Source: Crystallibacter degradans (GTDB taxonomy: Bacteria; Actinomycetota; Actinomycetes; Actinomycetales; Micrococcaceae). Taken from it: DNA of 64,000 nt. Position numbers and translations under genes: made by a program. Each line of letters opens with the position of its first letter. Position 1 is the stretch's first letter. Location of the stretch: the NCBI RefSeq assembly GCF_012952295.1, contig NZ_JABBCH010000010.1:62001-126000 (forward strand), read 5' to 3'. Of the stretch, positions 57,131 through 64,000 are shown piece by piece. Below the pieces are notes generated by a model. That model ran no database searches and was not told the origin of the DNA. It saw only the letters and a program-made list of their open reading frames with translations.

Positions 57131-57970
57131 TCAGGCGCCTACGCGGAACCGGGCGAAACCGGATGCGTTCGCACCGGCCTGCTCGAGGACCTTGCCAACG
57201 TTGACCTTCGGGTCCTTGGCGAACGGCTGGTCGACCAGCACGATCTCCTTGAAGAAGCCGTTGAGGCGGCCTTCGACGATCTTCGGCAGCGCAGCCTCGG
57301 GCTTGTTCTCGGCGCGAGCGGTCTCGTCGGCGATCCGGCGCTCGTTCTCGACCGTCTCGGCCGGAACTTCTTCGCGGACCAGGTAGGACGGTGAGAAGGC
57401 AGCAATGTGCACGGCCACGTCGTGCGCGGCCTCGACAGCAGCCTCGCCCACGGCGTCAACAGCGAACAGCACGCCAACCTGGGCGGGCAGGTCCTTGGAC
57501 GTCTTGTGGAGGTAGGCGTCAACGGTCTTGCCTTCGAGGCGTGCCAGACGGCGGACAACAACCTTCTCGCCGAGGATTGCGCCCTCTTCGACGACAACCT
57601 CGCTCAGCGGCTTGCCCTCGACGTCGGTGGCCAGCAGTGCGTCCAGTTCTGCAGCGCCGGACTCGACGGCAACCGAGAGAACCCTGTCGGCCAGTTCAAT
57701 GAACTTGGCGGACTTGGCAACGAAGTCGGTTTCGCAGTTGACCTCGACCATGACACCGACGGTTCCGTCGATGACCTTGGCGGCAACCAGGCCTTCGGCG
57801 GTGGAGCGGCCTTCACGCTTCGTAGCGCCCTTCAGGCCCTTGATGCGGATGAGCTCCATGGCCTTGTCGGCGTCGCCGTTGGCCTCGTCGAGAGCCTTCT
57901 TGACATCCATCATGCCAGCGCCGGTGCGCTCGCGCAGAGCCTTAATATCAGCAGCGGTGTAATTCGCCAT
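57131..57970 (-). CDS. tsf: Elongation factor Ts
   Basis: EF-Ts exchanges GDP for GTP on EF-Tu. The 279-residue protein has the N-terminal UBA domain ('IKALRERTGAGMMDVKKAL'), the 'VEVNCETDFVAKS' signature and 'VDQPFAKDPKVNVGKVL' near the end. The ATG at 57970 is the family start. It is the second gene of the rpsB-tsf operon. Confidence 0.97.
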   Translation of the reverse strand: MANYTAADIKALRERTGAGMMDVKKALDEANGDADKAMELIRIKGLKGATKREGRSTAEGLVAAKVIDGTVGVMVEVNCETDFVAKSAKFIELADRVLSVAVESGAAELDALLATDVEGKPLSEVVVEEGAILGEKVVVRRLARLEGKTVDAYLHKTSKDLPAQVGVLFAVDAVGEAAVEAAHDVAVHIAAFSPSYLVREEVPAETVENERRIADETARAENKPEAALPKIVEGRLNGFFKEIVLVDQPFAKDPKVNVGKVLEQAGANASGFARFRVGA

Positions 57971-58014
57971 TTGGACTCCAGTCCCTCCGTAATAAGTAGT
58001 TGTATATTCCGCCA

Positions 58015-58045
58015 GTGCGGCCGGCCGAAATTCGGCCGGCCGCAC
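58015..58045 (-). terminator. Hairpin 1 in the rpsB-tsf intergenic region
   Basis: GTGCGGCCGGCCGAA and TTCGGCCGGCCGCAC form a perfect 15-bp stem around one base, between rpsB and tsf. It may attenuate or stabilise the transcript. Confidence 0.6.
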
Positions 58046-58058
58046 CAGCAGACATCCT

Positions 58059-58083
58059 CCGCAGGTGGCTAGGTCACCTGCGG
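58059..58083 (-). terminator. Hairpin 2 in the rpsB-tsf intergenic region
   Basis: CCGCAGGTG and CACCTGCGG pair perfectly (9 bp) around a 7-nt loop, directly after the rpsB stop and 13 bp from hairpin 1. Confidence 0.55.
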
Positions 58084-58096
58084 CTGAAGATCAGAT

Positions 58097-59026
58097 TTAC
58101 TTGTCGGTCTCTGCAGCCGGAGCTTCAGCGGCCTCGACCGGAGCAGTAGCTTCCGCGGCCGGAGCTTCTTCAGCCGGGGCCTCGGCGGCGGGCGCCTCTT
58201 CGGCCGGGGCCTCGGTGGCGGGTGCCTCTTCGGTCTTGGCTTCAGCGGCCGGAGCCTCGGAGCTACCTTCGAGCAACTCGCGCTCCCACTCGGCCATCGG
58301 CTCGACGGGTGCCTCGGTGTTGCCGGCAGCCTTGTTCTGGCGGGCGATCAGTCCCTCGGCAACGGCGTCGGCGACAACGCGGGTGAGCAGGTTGACGGAG
58401 CGGATGGCGTCGTCGTTGCCCGGAATCGGGAAGTCGACCTCGTCCGGATCGCAGTTGGTGTCGAGGATGGCAACAACCGGGATGTTCAGCTTCTGCGCCT
58501 CGTCAACTGCGAGGTGCTCCTTCTTCGTGTCCACGATCCAGACCACGGACGGAGCCTTGGTCAGGTTGCGGATGCCACCGAGGGTGGTCTGGAGCTTGGT
58601 CAGCTCGCGCTTCAGGAGCAGCAGCTCCTTCTTGGTGTAGGCGGAGCCGGCGACGTCGTCGAAGTCGACCTCTTCGAGTTCCTTCAGACGCTGGATCCGG
58701 CGGGAAACGGTCTGGAAGTTGGTCAGCATACCGCCGAGCCAGCGCTGGTTCACATACGGCTGGCCAACACGGGTGGCCTGCTCGGCAATTGCTTCCTGGG
58801 CCTGCTTCTTCGTACCGACGAAGAGCACGGTGCCGCCGTGGGCGACAGTGGCCTTGACGAACTCGTAGGCGCGGTCGATGTAGGACAGCGACTGCTGCAG
58901 GTCAATGATGTAGATGCCGTTGCGCTCGGTGAAGATGAAGCGCTTCATCTTCGGGTTCCAACGACGGGTCTGGTGACCAAAGTGAACGCCGCTGTCGAGC
59001 AGCTGGCGCATGGTAACGACTGGCAT
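58097..59026 (-). CDS. rpsB: 30S ribosomal protein S2
   Basis: S2 binds the 30S subunit at the head-body junction. The N-terminal about 250 residues match S2 ('[19 protein letters not shown]', '[14 protein letters not shown]'). The C-terminal 55 residues form an Ala/Glu/Pro tail with near-repeats of [10 protein letters not shown], a feature of many actinobacteria. The ATG at 59026 follows GGAGTGA. It is the first gene of the rpsB-tsf group. Confidence 0.96.
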   Translation of the reverse strand: MPVVTMRQLLDSGVHFGHQTRRWNPKMKRFIFTERNGIYIIDLQQSLSYIDRAYEFVKATVAHGGTVLFVGTKKQAQEAIAEQATRVGQPYVNQRWLGGMLTNFQTVSRRIQRLKELEEVDFDDVAGSAYTKKELLLLKRELTKLQTTLGGIRNLTKAPSVVWIVDTKKEHLAVDEAQKLNIPVVAILDTNCDPDEVDFPIPGNDDAIRSVNLLTRVVADAVAEGLIARQNKAAGNTEAPVEPMAEWERELLEGSSEAPAAEAKTEEAPATEAPAEEAPAAEAPAEEAPAAEATAPVEAAEAPAAETDK

Positions 59027-59494
59027 GTCGTCACTCCTTCCGGCAGGACTCCCGGCTTCAGCGCGGGTAAATACTGCCAATAGACGGTTATTAGCTCACC
59101 GCCCGGGTTCGGGCGAAGCTCCTGGCTTCCGTCAGTCCTGTTCGCAAACGGGACGTAAGTCCGGACCGGCTTTACCGGACCGCCTGGACATACCCCTGCC
59201 GTAGAAGATTCTGCGGCGGGAAACGGAAACGCGTAGTCAGCTCTCCCACCATGTATCCCGGCCGTAAATTCCAAATGGACAAACAGGACCAAGACATGAC
59301 TCATGGAGGCAGAAAACTGCTTTGCCTAGTGTACTACACGTCGGGGTCACGCTTCGCCGCTCTTCCTCTTCGGAAACTGCGCACTTCGGCCGGCTGTTCC
59401 ACCCGTCCTGCACAGCTGCCGCACGCGGGAGTCGTGCGCACATCCGGCACGCGGACCCTCGCGCCGCTGCATCACAACGCGCAGCATCGACCCT
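59027..59494. other. Long spacer between rpsB and an M23 peptidase gene
   Basis: No conserved gene is visible. On the minus strand this is the rpsB leader, with an inverted repeat GTCCGG/CCGGAC (about 59158-59190) and a possible -10 TACACT at 59333-59328 without a clear -35. An S2-binding regulatory leader is possible. Confidence 0.45.
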
Positions 59495-60076
59495 ATGGAA
59501 TTGCCCGGCCCCCTTGAACAGTCCCCCAGAAGATCCCAGCTGCGCTTCTCCCCGCAGGTTCTTCGCCTGGCGTGGGCAGCCGCCATCGTTCTGCTGTTGA
59601 CTGCAGCCAACGTCCCGCTGCCCGGCACACCGCCCACGACTGGCACGACCAGAAGCTACGCCCCGATGTGGAACTGGCCGACAGATCCGAAGCCTGCCGT
59701 GCTGGCGGGGTTTGATCCCCCGCCCGAGCCCTGGTCTCGCGGGCACCGAGGGGTTGACCTCAACGCGCACGACGGCGCTTCAGTACTCGCTCCGCAGGAC
59801 GGTACTGTGAGCTTCGTCGGCTGGGTTGTGGACCGCCCCGTCATCACCATCGACCACGGCAACGGACTGCGCAGCAGCTTTGAACCTGTATCCAGCGAAT
59901 TGAAGAAGGGCGAACCGGTGGACAAGGGCGCCGCGTTGGGGTCCGTGGACGGAGCGTCGCACTGCCCGCCCGGCTGTCTGCACTGGGGAGTGCGGCAGGG
60001 TGAGGAATACCTCAACCCGTTGCAGTTCGTGATGGATATGAGGCCCTCGGTCCTGCTTCCCCGGCCTATGGAATGA
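59495..60076 (+). CDS. M23 family peptidase (LytM-like)
   Basis: This 193-residue protein has an N-terminal membrane segment or uncleaved signal (about residues 22-42) and a C-terminal LytM domain with the zinc ligands in 'HRGVDLNA' (HxxxD) and 'CLHWGVRQG' (the HxH is replaced by HWG). The second histidine of the usual HxH pair is not obvious, so catalysis is uncertain. It may act on peptidoglycan outside the cell. No ribosome site is seen before the ATG. Confidence 0.8.
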   Translation: MELPGPLEQSPRRSQLRFSPQVLRLAWAAAIVLLLTAANVPLPGTPPTTGTTRSYAPMWNWPTDPKPAVLAGFDPPPEPWSRGHRGVDLNAHDGASVLAPQDGTVSFVGWVVDRPVITIDHGNGLRSSFEPVSSELKKGEPVDKGAALGSVDGASHCPPGCLHWGVRQGEEYLNPLQFVMDMRPSVLLPRPME

Positions 60077-60083
60077 AGTTAAA

Positions 60084-60114
60084 CGCCGCGGAGTGAGGCT
60101 AAACGAACGCGGCG
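60084..60114. terminator. Weak hairpin between M23 gene and acyl-CoA dehydrogenase gene
   Basis: CGCCGCG and CGCGGCG pair perfectly (7 bp) around a 17-nt loop between the convergent genes. Part of it lies inside the dehydrogenase end. Confidence 0.35.
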
Positions 60115-61289
60115 ATGCCTGTGATGGCCCGGCCGGTAACCAGCGAGTTGATCTCGTGGGTGCCCTCGTAGGAGTAGATAGCCTCGGCATCGGCGAAGAT
60201 CTTGGCCATCTCATAGTCGGTGACAATGCCGTTGCCGCCGAGGATTCCGCGGCCGAGCGCCACCGACTCACGCATGCGGGCCGTAGTGAACGCTTTGGCG
60301 AGTGCGGACTGTTCGTCCTTCGCGGCGCCCAAGTCCTCCAACTGGGCCAGGCGCACCATCATGCCCATGGACGCCACCGTGTTGCCCAGAATTTGGACGA
60401 GCTGTTCCTGCACCAACTGGTAGGAGGCCAGCGGTTTGCCGAACTGGTGCCGCTCGACGGCATAGCGGCGTGCGACGTCGAAGGCCGCCATTTGTTGCCC
60501 AACCGCCTGCCATGCCACCGCCAGCCGGGTCACCTTCAGCACCTTGTTCGTGTCCTTGAAGCTGTTGGCGCCTTTGAGGTGGAATTCATCCGGCACCACC
60601 ACGTTGTCGAGAATGATGTCCGCGTTCTGCACCGTGCGCAAGCTGATCTTGTTCTCGATCTTCGTGGCCTGGTAACCCTCCAACGTGGTGTCCACCAGGA
60701 ATCCCTTGACCTGGTTGTCCGCCACATCCCGGGCATAGATCACCACCCAGTCGGAGAACGTGGCATTGCCGATCCAGCGCTTGGCGCCGTTGAGGATCCA
60801 GCTTCCCCCGTCCCGGATAGCGGTGGTGCGCGTGCCGCCGGCAACGTCCGAACCCCCCAGCGGTTCCGTCAGCCCGAAGGCCCCGATCTTCTTCAAGGAA
60901 TAGATGTCGGGCAGCCAGGCATCCTGCTGCTCCTGCGAGGCCAGGGCCTCGATGGACCCGGTGAACAGCCCGTCATGGACTCCCATGAATGTCGCGATGG
61001 AGGTATCCGCGCGCGTGAACTCCGCATGCAGCAGCCCGGCCAGCAGGTTGGAATATCCCTGCCTCCGGACAGGGCTGACAACGTCCAGCTCCGCCAGCTT
61101 CGGGATGATTTCCATGGGGAACTCTCCCCGGTTCCAACAATCCACTGCGATCGGCCGGACTTCCTTGGCCAGCCAGTCCCGGACCTCATGCAACCGGGCG
61201 CGCTCCGAGGCAGAGAGAACTTCCTCGAAGGCGTAGAAGTCCCCATCGGCATAAGGGAGATTGTTCGGATCAATGGCAGTCTGGCCCAT
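60099..61289 (-). CDS. Acyl-CoA dehydrogenase, glutaryl-CoA-dehydrogenase-like
   Basis: This 396-residue flavoenzyme has 'FGLTEPLGGSDVAGGTRTTA' and ends with 'AEAIYSYEGTHEINSLVTGRAITG', where the glutamate in YEGTHE is the likely catalytic base. The pattern, including 'GAKRWIGNATFSDWVVIYAR', is like glutaryl-CoA dehydrogenases of lysine and tryptophan degradation. Substrate assignment is tentative. I choose the ATG at 61289 with AAAGGA upstream. A palindromic operator lies 53 bp further upstream. Confidence 0.85.
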   Translation of the reverse strand: MGQTAIDPNNLPYADGDFYAFEEVLSASERARLHEVRDWLAKEVRPIAVDCWNRGEFPMEIIPKLAELDVVSPVRRQGYSNLLAGLLHAEFTRADTSIATFMGVHDGLFTGSIEALASQEQQDAWLPDIYSLKKIGAFGLTEPLGGSDVAGGTRTTAIRDGGSWILNGAKRWIGNATFSDWVVIYARDVADNQVKGFLVDTTLEGYQATKIENKISLRTVQNADIILDNVVVPDEFHLKGANSFKDTNKVLKVTRLAVAWQAVGQQMAAFDVARRYAVERHQFGKPLASYQLVQEQLVQILGNTVASMGMMVRLAQLEDLGAAKDEQSALAKAFTTARMRESVALGRGILGGNGIVTDYEMAKIFADAEAIYSYEGTHEINSLVTGRAITGIAAFV

Positions 61290-61341
61290 GGGTGCATCCT
61301 TTACTCGCGGCTCCAGGACGCGAAAGCACATCCCGGCGGTC

Positions 61342-61361
61342 ATGTTACTCGTCAGTAACAT
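61342..61361. promoter_or_regulatory. Palindromic operator upstream of the acyl-CoA dehydrogenase gene
   Basis: ATGTTACT and AGTAACAT form a perfect 8-bp inverted repeat around CGTC, 53 bp upstream of the start. The shape suits a TetR-type regulator, which is not encoded next to it. Confidence 0.55.
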
Positions 61362-61461
61362 AACCTATTCGTCTGCAGCGGGGCAACCTTGGCCCCATGA
61401 AAGGCAGTCAGCAAAACCGGGCTTCGAAAGCAACTGGGACACCGATAACGCCGGGCATGGC

Positions 61462-61504
61462 AAAGGCCCCGGCTGGATCCCGAATCAGATCCGGCCGGAG
61501 CCTC
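61462..61504 (-). terminator. tRNA terminator
   Basis: On the minus strand an imperfect GC-rich stem (AGGCTCCGGC / GCCGGGGCCT around GGATC pairing) is followed by TTT. It lies just downstream of the tRNA. Confidence 0.55.
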
Positions 61505-61533
61505 TGTGCCCAGCAACGGCTGGGGTGTTGCTG

Positions 61534-61607
61534 TAGGGCGACTGGGACTTGAACCCAGGACCAAAGGATTATGAGTCCTCTGCTCTGACCTGCTGAGCTA
61601 CCGCCCC
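61534..61607 (-). tRNA. tRNA with CAT anticodon (probably elongator Met)
   Basis: The 74-nt minus-strand sequence folds into a full cloverleaf: acceptor stem GGGGCGG with TCGCCCT (G-U at both ends), D-arm GCTC/GAGC, anticodon loop CTCATAA, variable region TGGTC, T-arm CTGGG/CCCAG, and discriminator A. CCA is not encoded. CAT can be elongator Met, initiator Met or Ile2 (lysidine). The stem lacks the initiator GGG:CCC anticodon pairs. Confidence 0.9.
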
Positions 61608-61698
61608 CTGACTGCCTCGCGATCAGCTGCGAGCAGTTTCGACGTAGCCATCCTAATGGCTACGTGCGGCCCCGCGCACCTTGAGACGCGCGGCGCCG

Positions 61699-62940
61699 TC
61701 AGCTCGGCAAGAAGTCATCCACCGATCCGCCGCGGTACAGCTTCTCGAAGGTGTCCATGGTCTTATCGATGGCATGTTTGGCCGCCTTGGCGTGGCTGGC
61801 CTCGCCCATGGCCTGGATGTCCTCCGGTGACTGCTTCAGCACCAGGTCCAGTTTGGCGGCCAGGTCGACCGGATCCCGCGGGGTGAAGAGGTAACCGTTG
61901 ACGCCGTCGTCGACCAGGTGCGGCAGGGCCATGGCATTGGCCAGGACCACCGGCTTGCTCGCGGACATGGCCTCCAGCGAGACCAGGGACTGCAGCTCCG
62001 CCGTACCCGGCTGGCAGAAGACAGTCGCCCGAAGGTACGCGAGCCGCAGTGCGTCGTCGTCGACGTGGCCCAGGAACTTCACCCGCCCGGCCATACCGAG
62101 CTCGGCCACCTTGGCGTCGAGCATGGGGCGCACTTCGCCCTCGCCGACTATTTCCAGATGGACATTGAGGTCAGGGTCCGTCAGCGAGATCGCTTCTATC
62201 AGCACGTCCACGTGCTTCTCCTGGGCTAGCCTGCCCGCAAAAAGCACCGTGGGATGGTCAGGTTTCTCGACGACTTCACCCGGCGCCAGTTCGTAATGGG
62301 CTGAGTCAATGCCGTTGGAGAGCGGAAGCACTTTGTGCAGGAAGGCGTGCTCCTTCATGGCCTTGGCGGCCAGCGGTGTAGGAGTAGTGACTACCGCTGC
62401 CTTGCCCATGATCTTGCCCATGTCGCGCCAGGAGTTCTTGGCAACAATGTCCAGGAACCACTGTGGGAACGGCAGGAACGGTTCGAGATTTTCGGGCATG
62501 AAGTGGTTCGTAGCAATGGCCCGGATTCCGCGGCGTACCGCTTCGGCCATGGTGGCCTGGCCGATCATGTAGTGGCACTGGATGTGAACCACGTCCGGCT
62601 GGACCTCATCGAAGATCCGCTTCATGTCCCGCCTGATCTCCCAGGGAAAGCAAATGCGCCATGACTCATGCGTGGGCACCGAATGCGAGCGGAGCCGGTG
62701 GACGGCCGCTTCGGAGCGCTGCTCCACATACGTGGTTCCCTGCTCCGGCCGCGCCGCGACGACATGCACGTCGTGCCCCCGCTTGGACATGGCTTGGGCC
62801 AGCCGCAGGCCGAACACCGCCGCCCCGTTGACATCCGGCAGATAGGTGTCGGCGGCGATCAGGATCTTCAGTGGTCTCGGTCCCTTGTTCCCACTCACCT
62901 GGCGCAGAACTCCCTGGTCGGTTGTGACGATGCTGTTCAT
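61699..62940 (-). CDS. Glycosyltransferase family 4 (alpha-mannosyltransferase-like)
   Basis: This 413-residue GT-B enzyme has 'ILIAADTYLPDVNGAAVFGLRLAQAM' in the acceptor domain and 'VLFAGRLAQEKHVDVLIEAI' and 'CQPGTAELQSLVSLEAMSASKPVVL' in the donor domain, where the ESL-E pattern contains the retaining GT4 glutamates. Similar actinobacterial enzymes mannosylate glycolipids. The exact donor and acceptor are unknown. It follows the DMT-type gene by 15 bases, suggesting co-transcription. Confidence 0.83.
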   Translation of the reverse strand: MNSIVTTDQGVLRQVSGNKGPRPLKILIAADTYLPDVNGAAVFGLRLAQAMSKRGHDVHVVAARPEQGTTYVEQRSEAAVHRLRSHSVPTHESWRICFPWEIRRDMKRIFDEVQPDVVHIQCHYMIGQATMAEAVRRGIRAIATNHFMPENLEPFLPFPQWFLDIVAKNSWRDMGKIMGKAAVVTTPTPLAAKAMKEHAFLHKVLPLSNGIDSAHYELAPGEVVEKPDHPTVLFAGRLAQEKHVDVLIEAISLTDPDLNVHLEIVGEGEVRPMLDAKVAELGMAGRVKFLGHVDDDALRLAYLRATVFCQPGTAELQSLVSLEAMSASKPVVLANAMALPHLVDDGVNGYLFTPRDPVDLAAKLDLVLKQSPEDIQAMGEASHAKAAKHAIDKTMDTFEKLYRGGSVDDFLPS

Positions 62941-62955
62941 ATGATCTGTTCGTAC

Positions 62956-63873
62956 CTAAGGCTTCCTGGTTGCGGCGGCCTGGGCCCGCCGTCGTGCTTC
63001 TTCTCGTTTTTGCAGTACGTCCGGATGGTGTCTTGAAAGAGCAATGACCCCCACAATAGCAACCAAACCCGCGCCGACCATGGCAATCGCGGTGACGGCT
63101 TCGACGTCGGGTTTCAGTTCCCCCAGCAGGAAAATTCCGATGGCGATGCCGACGAGTGGATCGATGACGGTGAGTCCGGCTATCACCAGGTCCGGCGGTC
63201 CGCTGGAATAGGCGCTCTGGACAAACCACGCTCCCAGACCCGCAGCGGCAATAATCGCGATGATGCTGTACACCGGCACGTTGGCCAGGAAGCGCCCGTT
63301 GGGGTCGAACAGGTGCAGGCCGATGATCCGCACCAGGACCGCGACAAAGCCGAAGAGCATCCCGGCGCCGAGGATGTAGGCGAAAGCGTTCAAGCGGTGC
63401 CGGAACATCAGTTCGAGGGAGAGGAAAACCGCAACAACGACGGCGAGCAGCAGTACCGTCGACAGCTCCTCTGCCGCTGTAACCCGGTGGCTCTCCCCGG
63501 TGACGTTGACCGCCAGCAACACGAAGCCCGCGCTTCCGGTGACACACGCGGTGATCGCCACAACCGTCATGCGGTTCAGCCGGATCCCCTGGTCCTTCGA
63601 GTTCACGATGGTGGTGATGACCAGGGCGATGGCACCGATGGGCTGGACAACCGTAAGCGGGGCGCTGACGAGAGCGAAGACGTTCAGTCCCATGCCGACG
63701 CCCAACAGCAGCAGTCCCACAACCCACCGCGGATTGCGCAGCAGCCGCAGCAGTCCGCTGACGCTGAGGGAGAGCCCGCCGGTGTTTGCCTGCACCGCGC
63801 TGGCCTGACGCTGCGTTCCGAGGGCCAGGAAGCAAGCACCGGCCAGCGCGCAGAGGATCGCTAGCCAGACCAT
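62956..63873 (-). CDS. DMT superfamily membrane protein (EamA/NIPA-like)
   Basis: This 305-residue protein has about nine to ten hydrophobic segments and a charged C-terminus rich in Arg, Glu and Ala. The pattern 'LNVFALVSAPLTVVQPIGAIALVITTIVNSK' and 'VIDPLVGIAIGIFLLGE' fits DMT-type transporters that may act on nucleotide sugars, lipids or magnesium. The substrate is unknown. The window ends 127 bases after its start. Confidence 0.78.
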   Translation of the reverse strand: MVWLAILCALAGACFLALGTQRQASAVQANTGGLSLSVSGLLRLLRNPRWVVGLLLLGVGMGLNVFALVSAPLTVVQPIGAIALVITTIVNSKDQGIRLNRMTVVAITACVTGSAGFVLLAVNVTGESHRVTAAEELSTVLLLAVVVAVFLSLELMFRHRLNAFAYILGAGMLFGFVAVLVRIIGLHLFDPNGRFLANVPVYSIIAIIAAAGLGAWFVQSAYSSGPPDLVIAGLTVIDPLVGIAIGIFLLGELKPDVEAVTAIAMVGAGLVAIVGVIALSRHHPDVLQKREEARRRAQAAATRKP

Positions 63874-64000
63874 GCGGTCCTGACTGCCGTTGTTCCTGGT
63901 GCACTGCGTTTCCCACCTGCCGGCGGACCGTCAACCATTCGTGTGCCCATTGACAGCGGAGCCGGCGGGGCTGTCCGGCTGTTGCCCGCGTTTGGCACGG
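63874..64000. other. Edge spacer
   Basis: No gene or regulatory element can be supported in these 127 bases, which contain the promoter side of the DMT-type gene. Confidence 0.4.

Noticed and set aside
61534-61607. Phage or island attachment site at the tRNA
   Set aside because: No integrase gene and no duplicated tRNA end occur nearby.

Overview
The window comes from a high-GC actinobacterium, most likely a member of the Micrococcaceae (Arthrobacter or a close relative). The evidence is the GC-rich third codon positions, frequent GTG and TTG starts, an actinobacterial IF-2 with a long Pro/Gly/Arg-rich N-terminus, a bacterial PNPase starting at TTG, and gene orders typical of that family. 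It is an ordinary chromosomal stretch. I see no phage, IS element, integron or CRISPR array.

Region 1 (1-3750) handles molybdenum: modB and modA (modC would lie to the left, outside the window) with a helix-turn-helix/Mop regulator on the minus strand, and divergent moaA and moaD for molybdopterin synthesis. Region 2 (3750-5490) holds an AGCS-type sodium/amino acid symporter. Region 3 (5487-20365, minus strand) is the classical translation/RNA cluster, read from right to left: rimP, nusA, ylxR, infB, rbfA, truB, ribF, rpsO, pnp and an M16 peptidase. A secreted ScyD-like protein, a guanine-deaminase-like gene without a canonical start codon, and two small membrane proteins interrupt it. Region 4 (20366-32256) has a DUF4439-type protein with a phosphotransferase, then a minus-strand series: a TSUP permease, proS, an acetyltransferase, ispG, a YciI protein, a large lipoprotein, a site-2 protease and dxr (the last three conserved neighbours in actinobacteria).

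Region 5 (32380-46424) is a branched-chain amino acid catabolism locus. A minus-strand operon accD-accA-acyl-CoA dehydrogenase-scoA-scoB-maoC-citE converts isovaleryl-CoA (leucine) towards acetyl-CoA and acetoacetate, and lies opposite a TetR regulator with two palindromic operators. Close by, a branched-chain ketoacid dehydrogenase operon (E1 alpha, E1 beta, E2) lies opposite an Lrp/AsnC regulator, with paired palindromes and a perfect CRP-type site between them. Region 6 (46440-53874) holds a sugar-nucleotide-type reductase, an ActP-type acetate symporter with its DUF485 partner, and a divergent LytS/LytTR two-component system joined to a second small membrane protein and a second solute:sodium symporter. 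Sites of the form TGTGA-N6-TCAC(N) occur upstream of both the AGCS and ActP transport genes and in the bkd/lrp intergenic region. This suggests one CRP/GlxR-type regulator links amino acid and acetate uptake with branched-chain catabolism.

Region 7 (53887-59026, minus strand) is rpsB-tsf-pyrH-frr-cdsA followed by a protein with repeated DivIVA motifs. Region 8 (59495-64000) has an M23 peptidase, a glutaryl-CoA-dehydrogenase-like enzyme behind a palindromic operator, a CAT-anticodon tRNA, a family 4 glycosyltransferase and a DMT-type membrane protein. The most interesting signals are regulatory: a hairpin that sequesters the pnp Shine-Dalgarno sequence, the shared CRP-like sites, the Lrp and TetR operator pairs, and the symporter pair that flanks a LytS/LytTR system.
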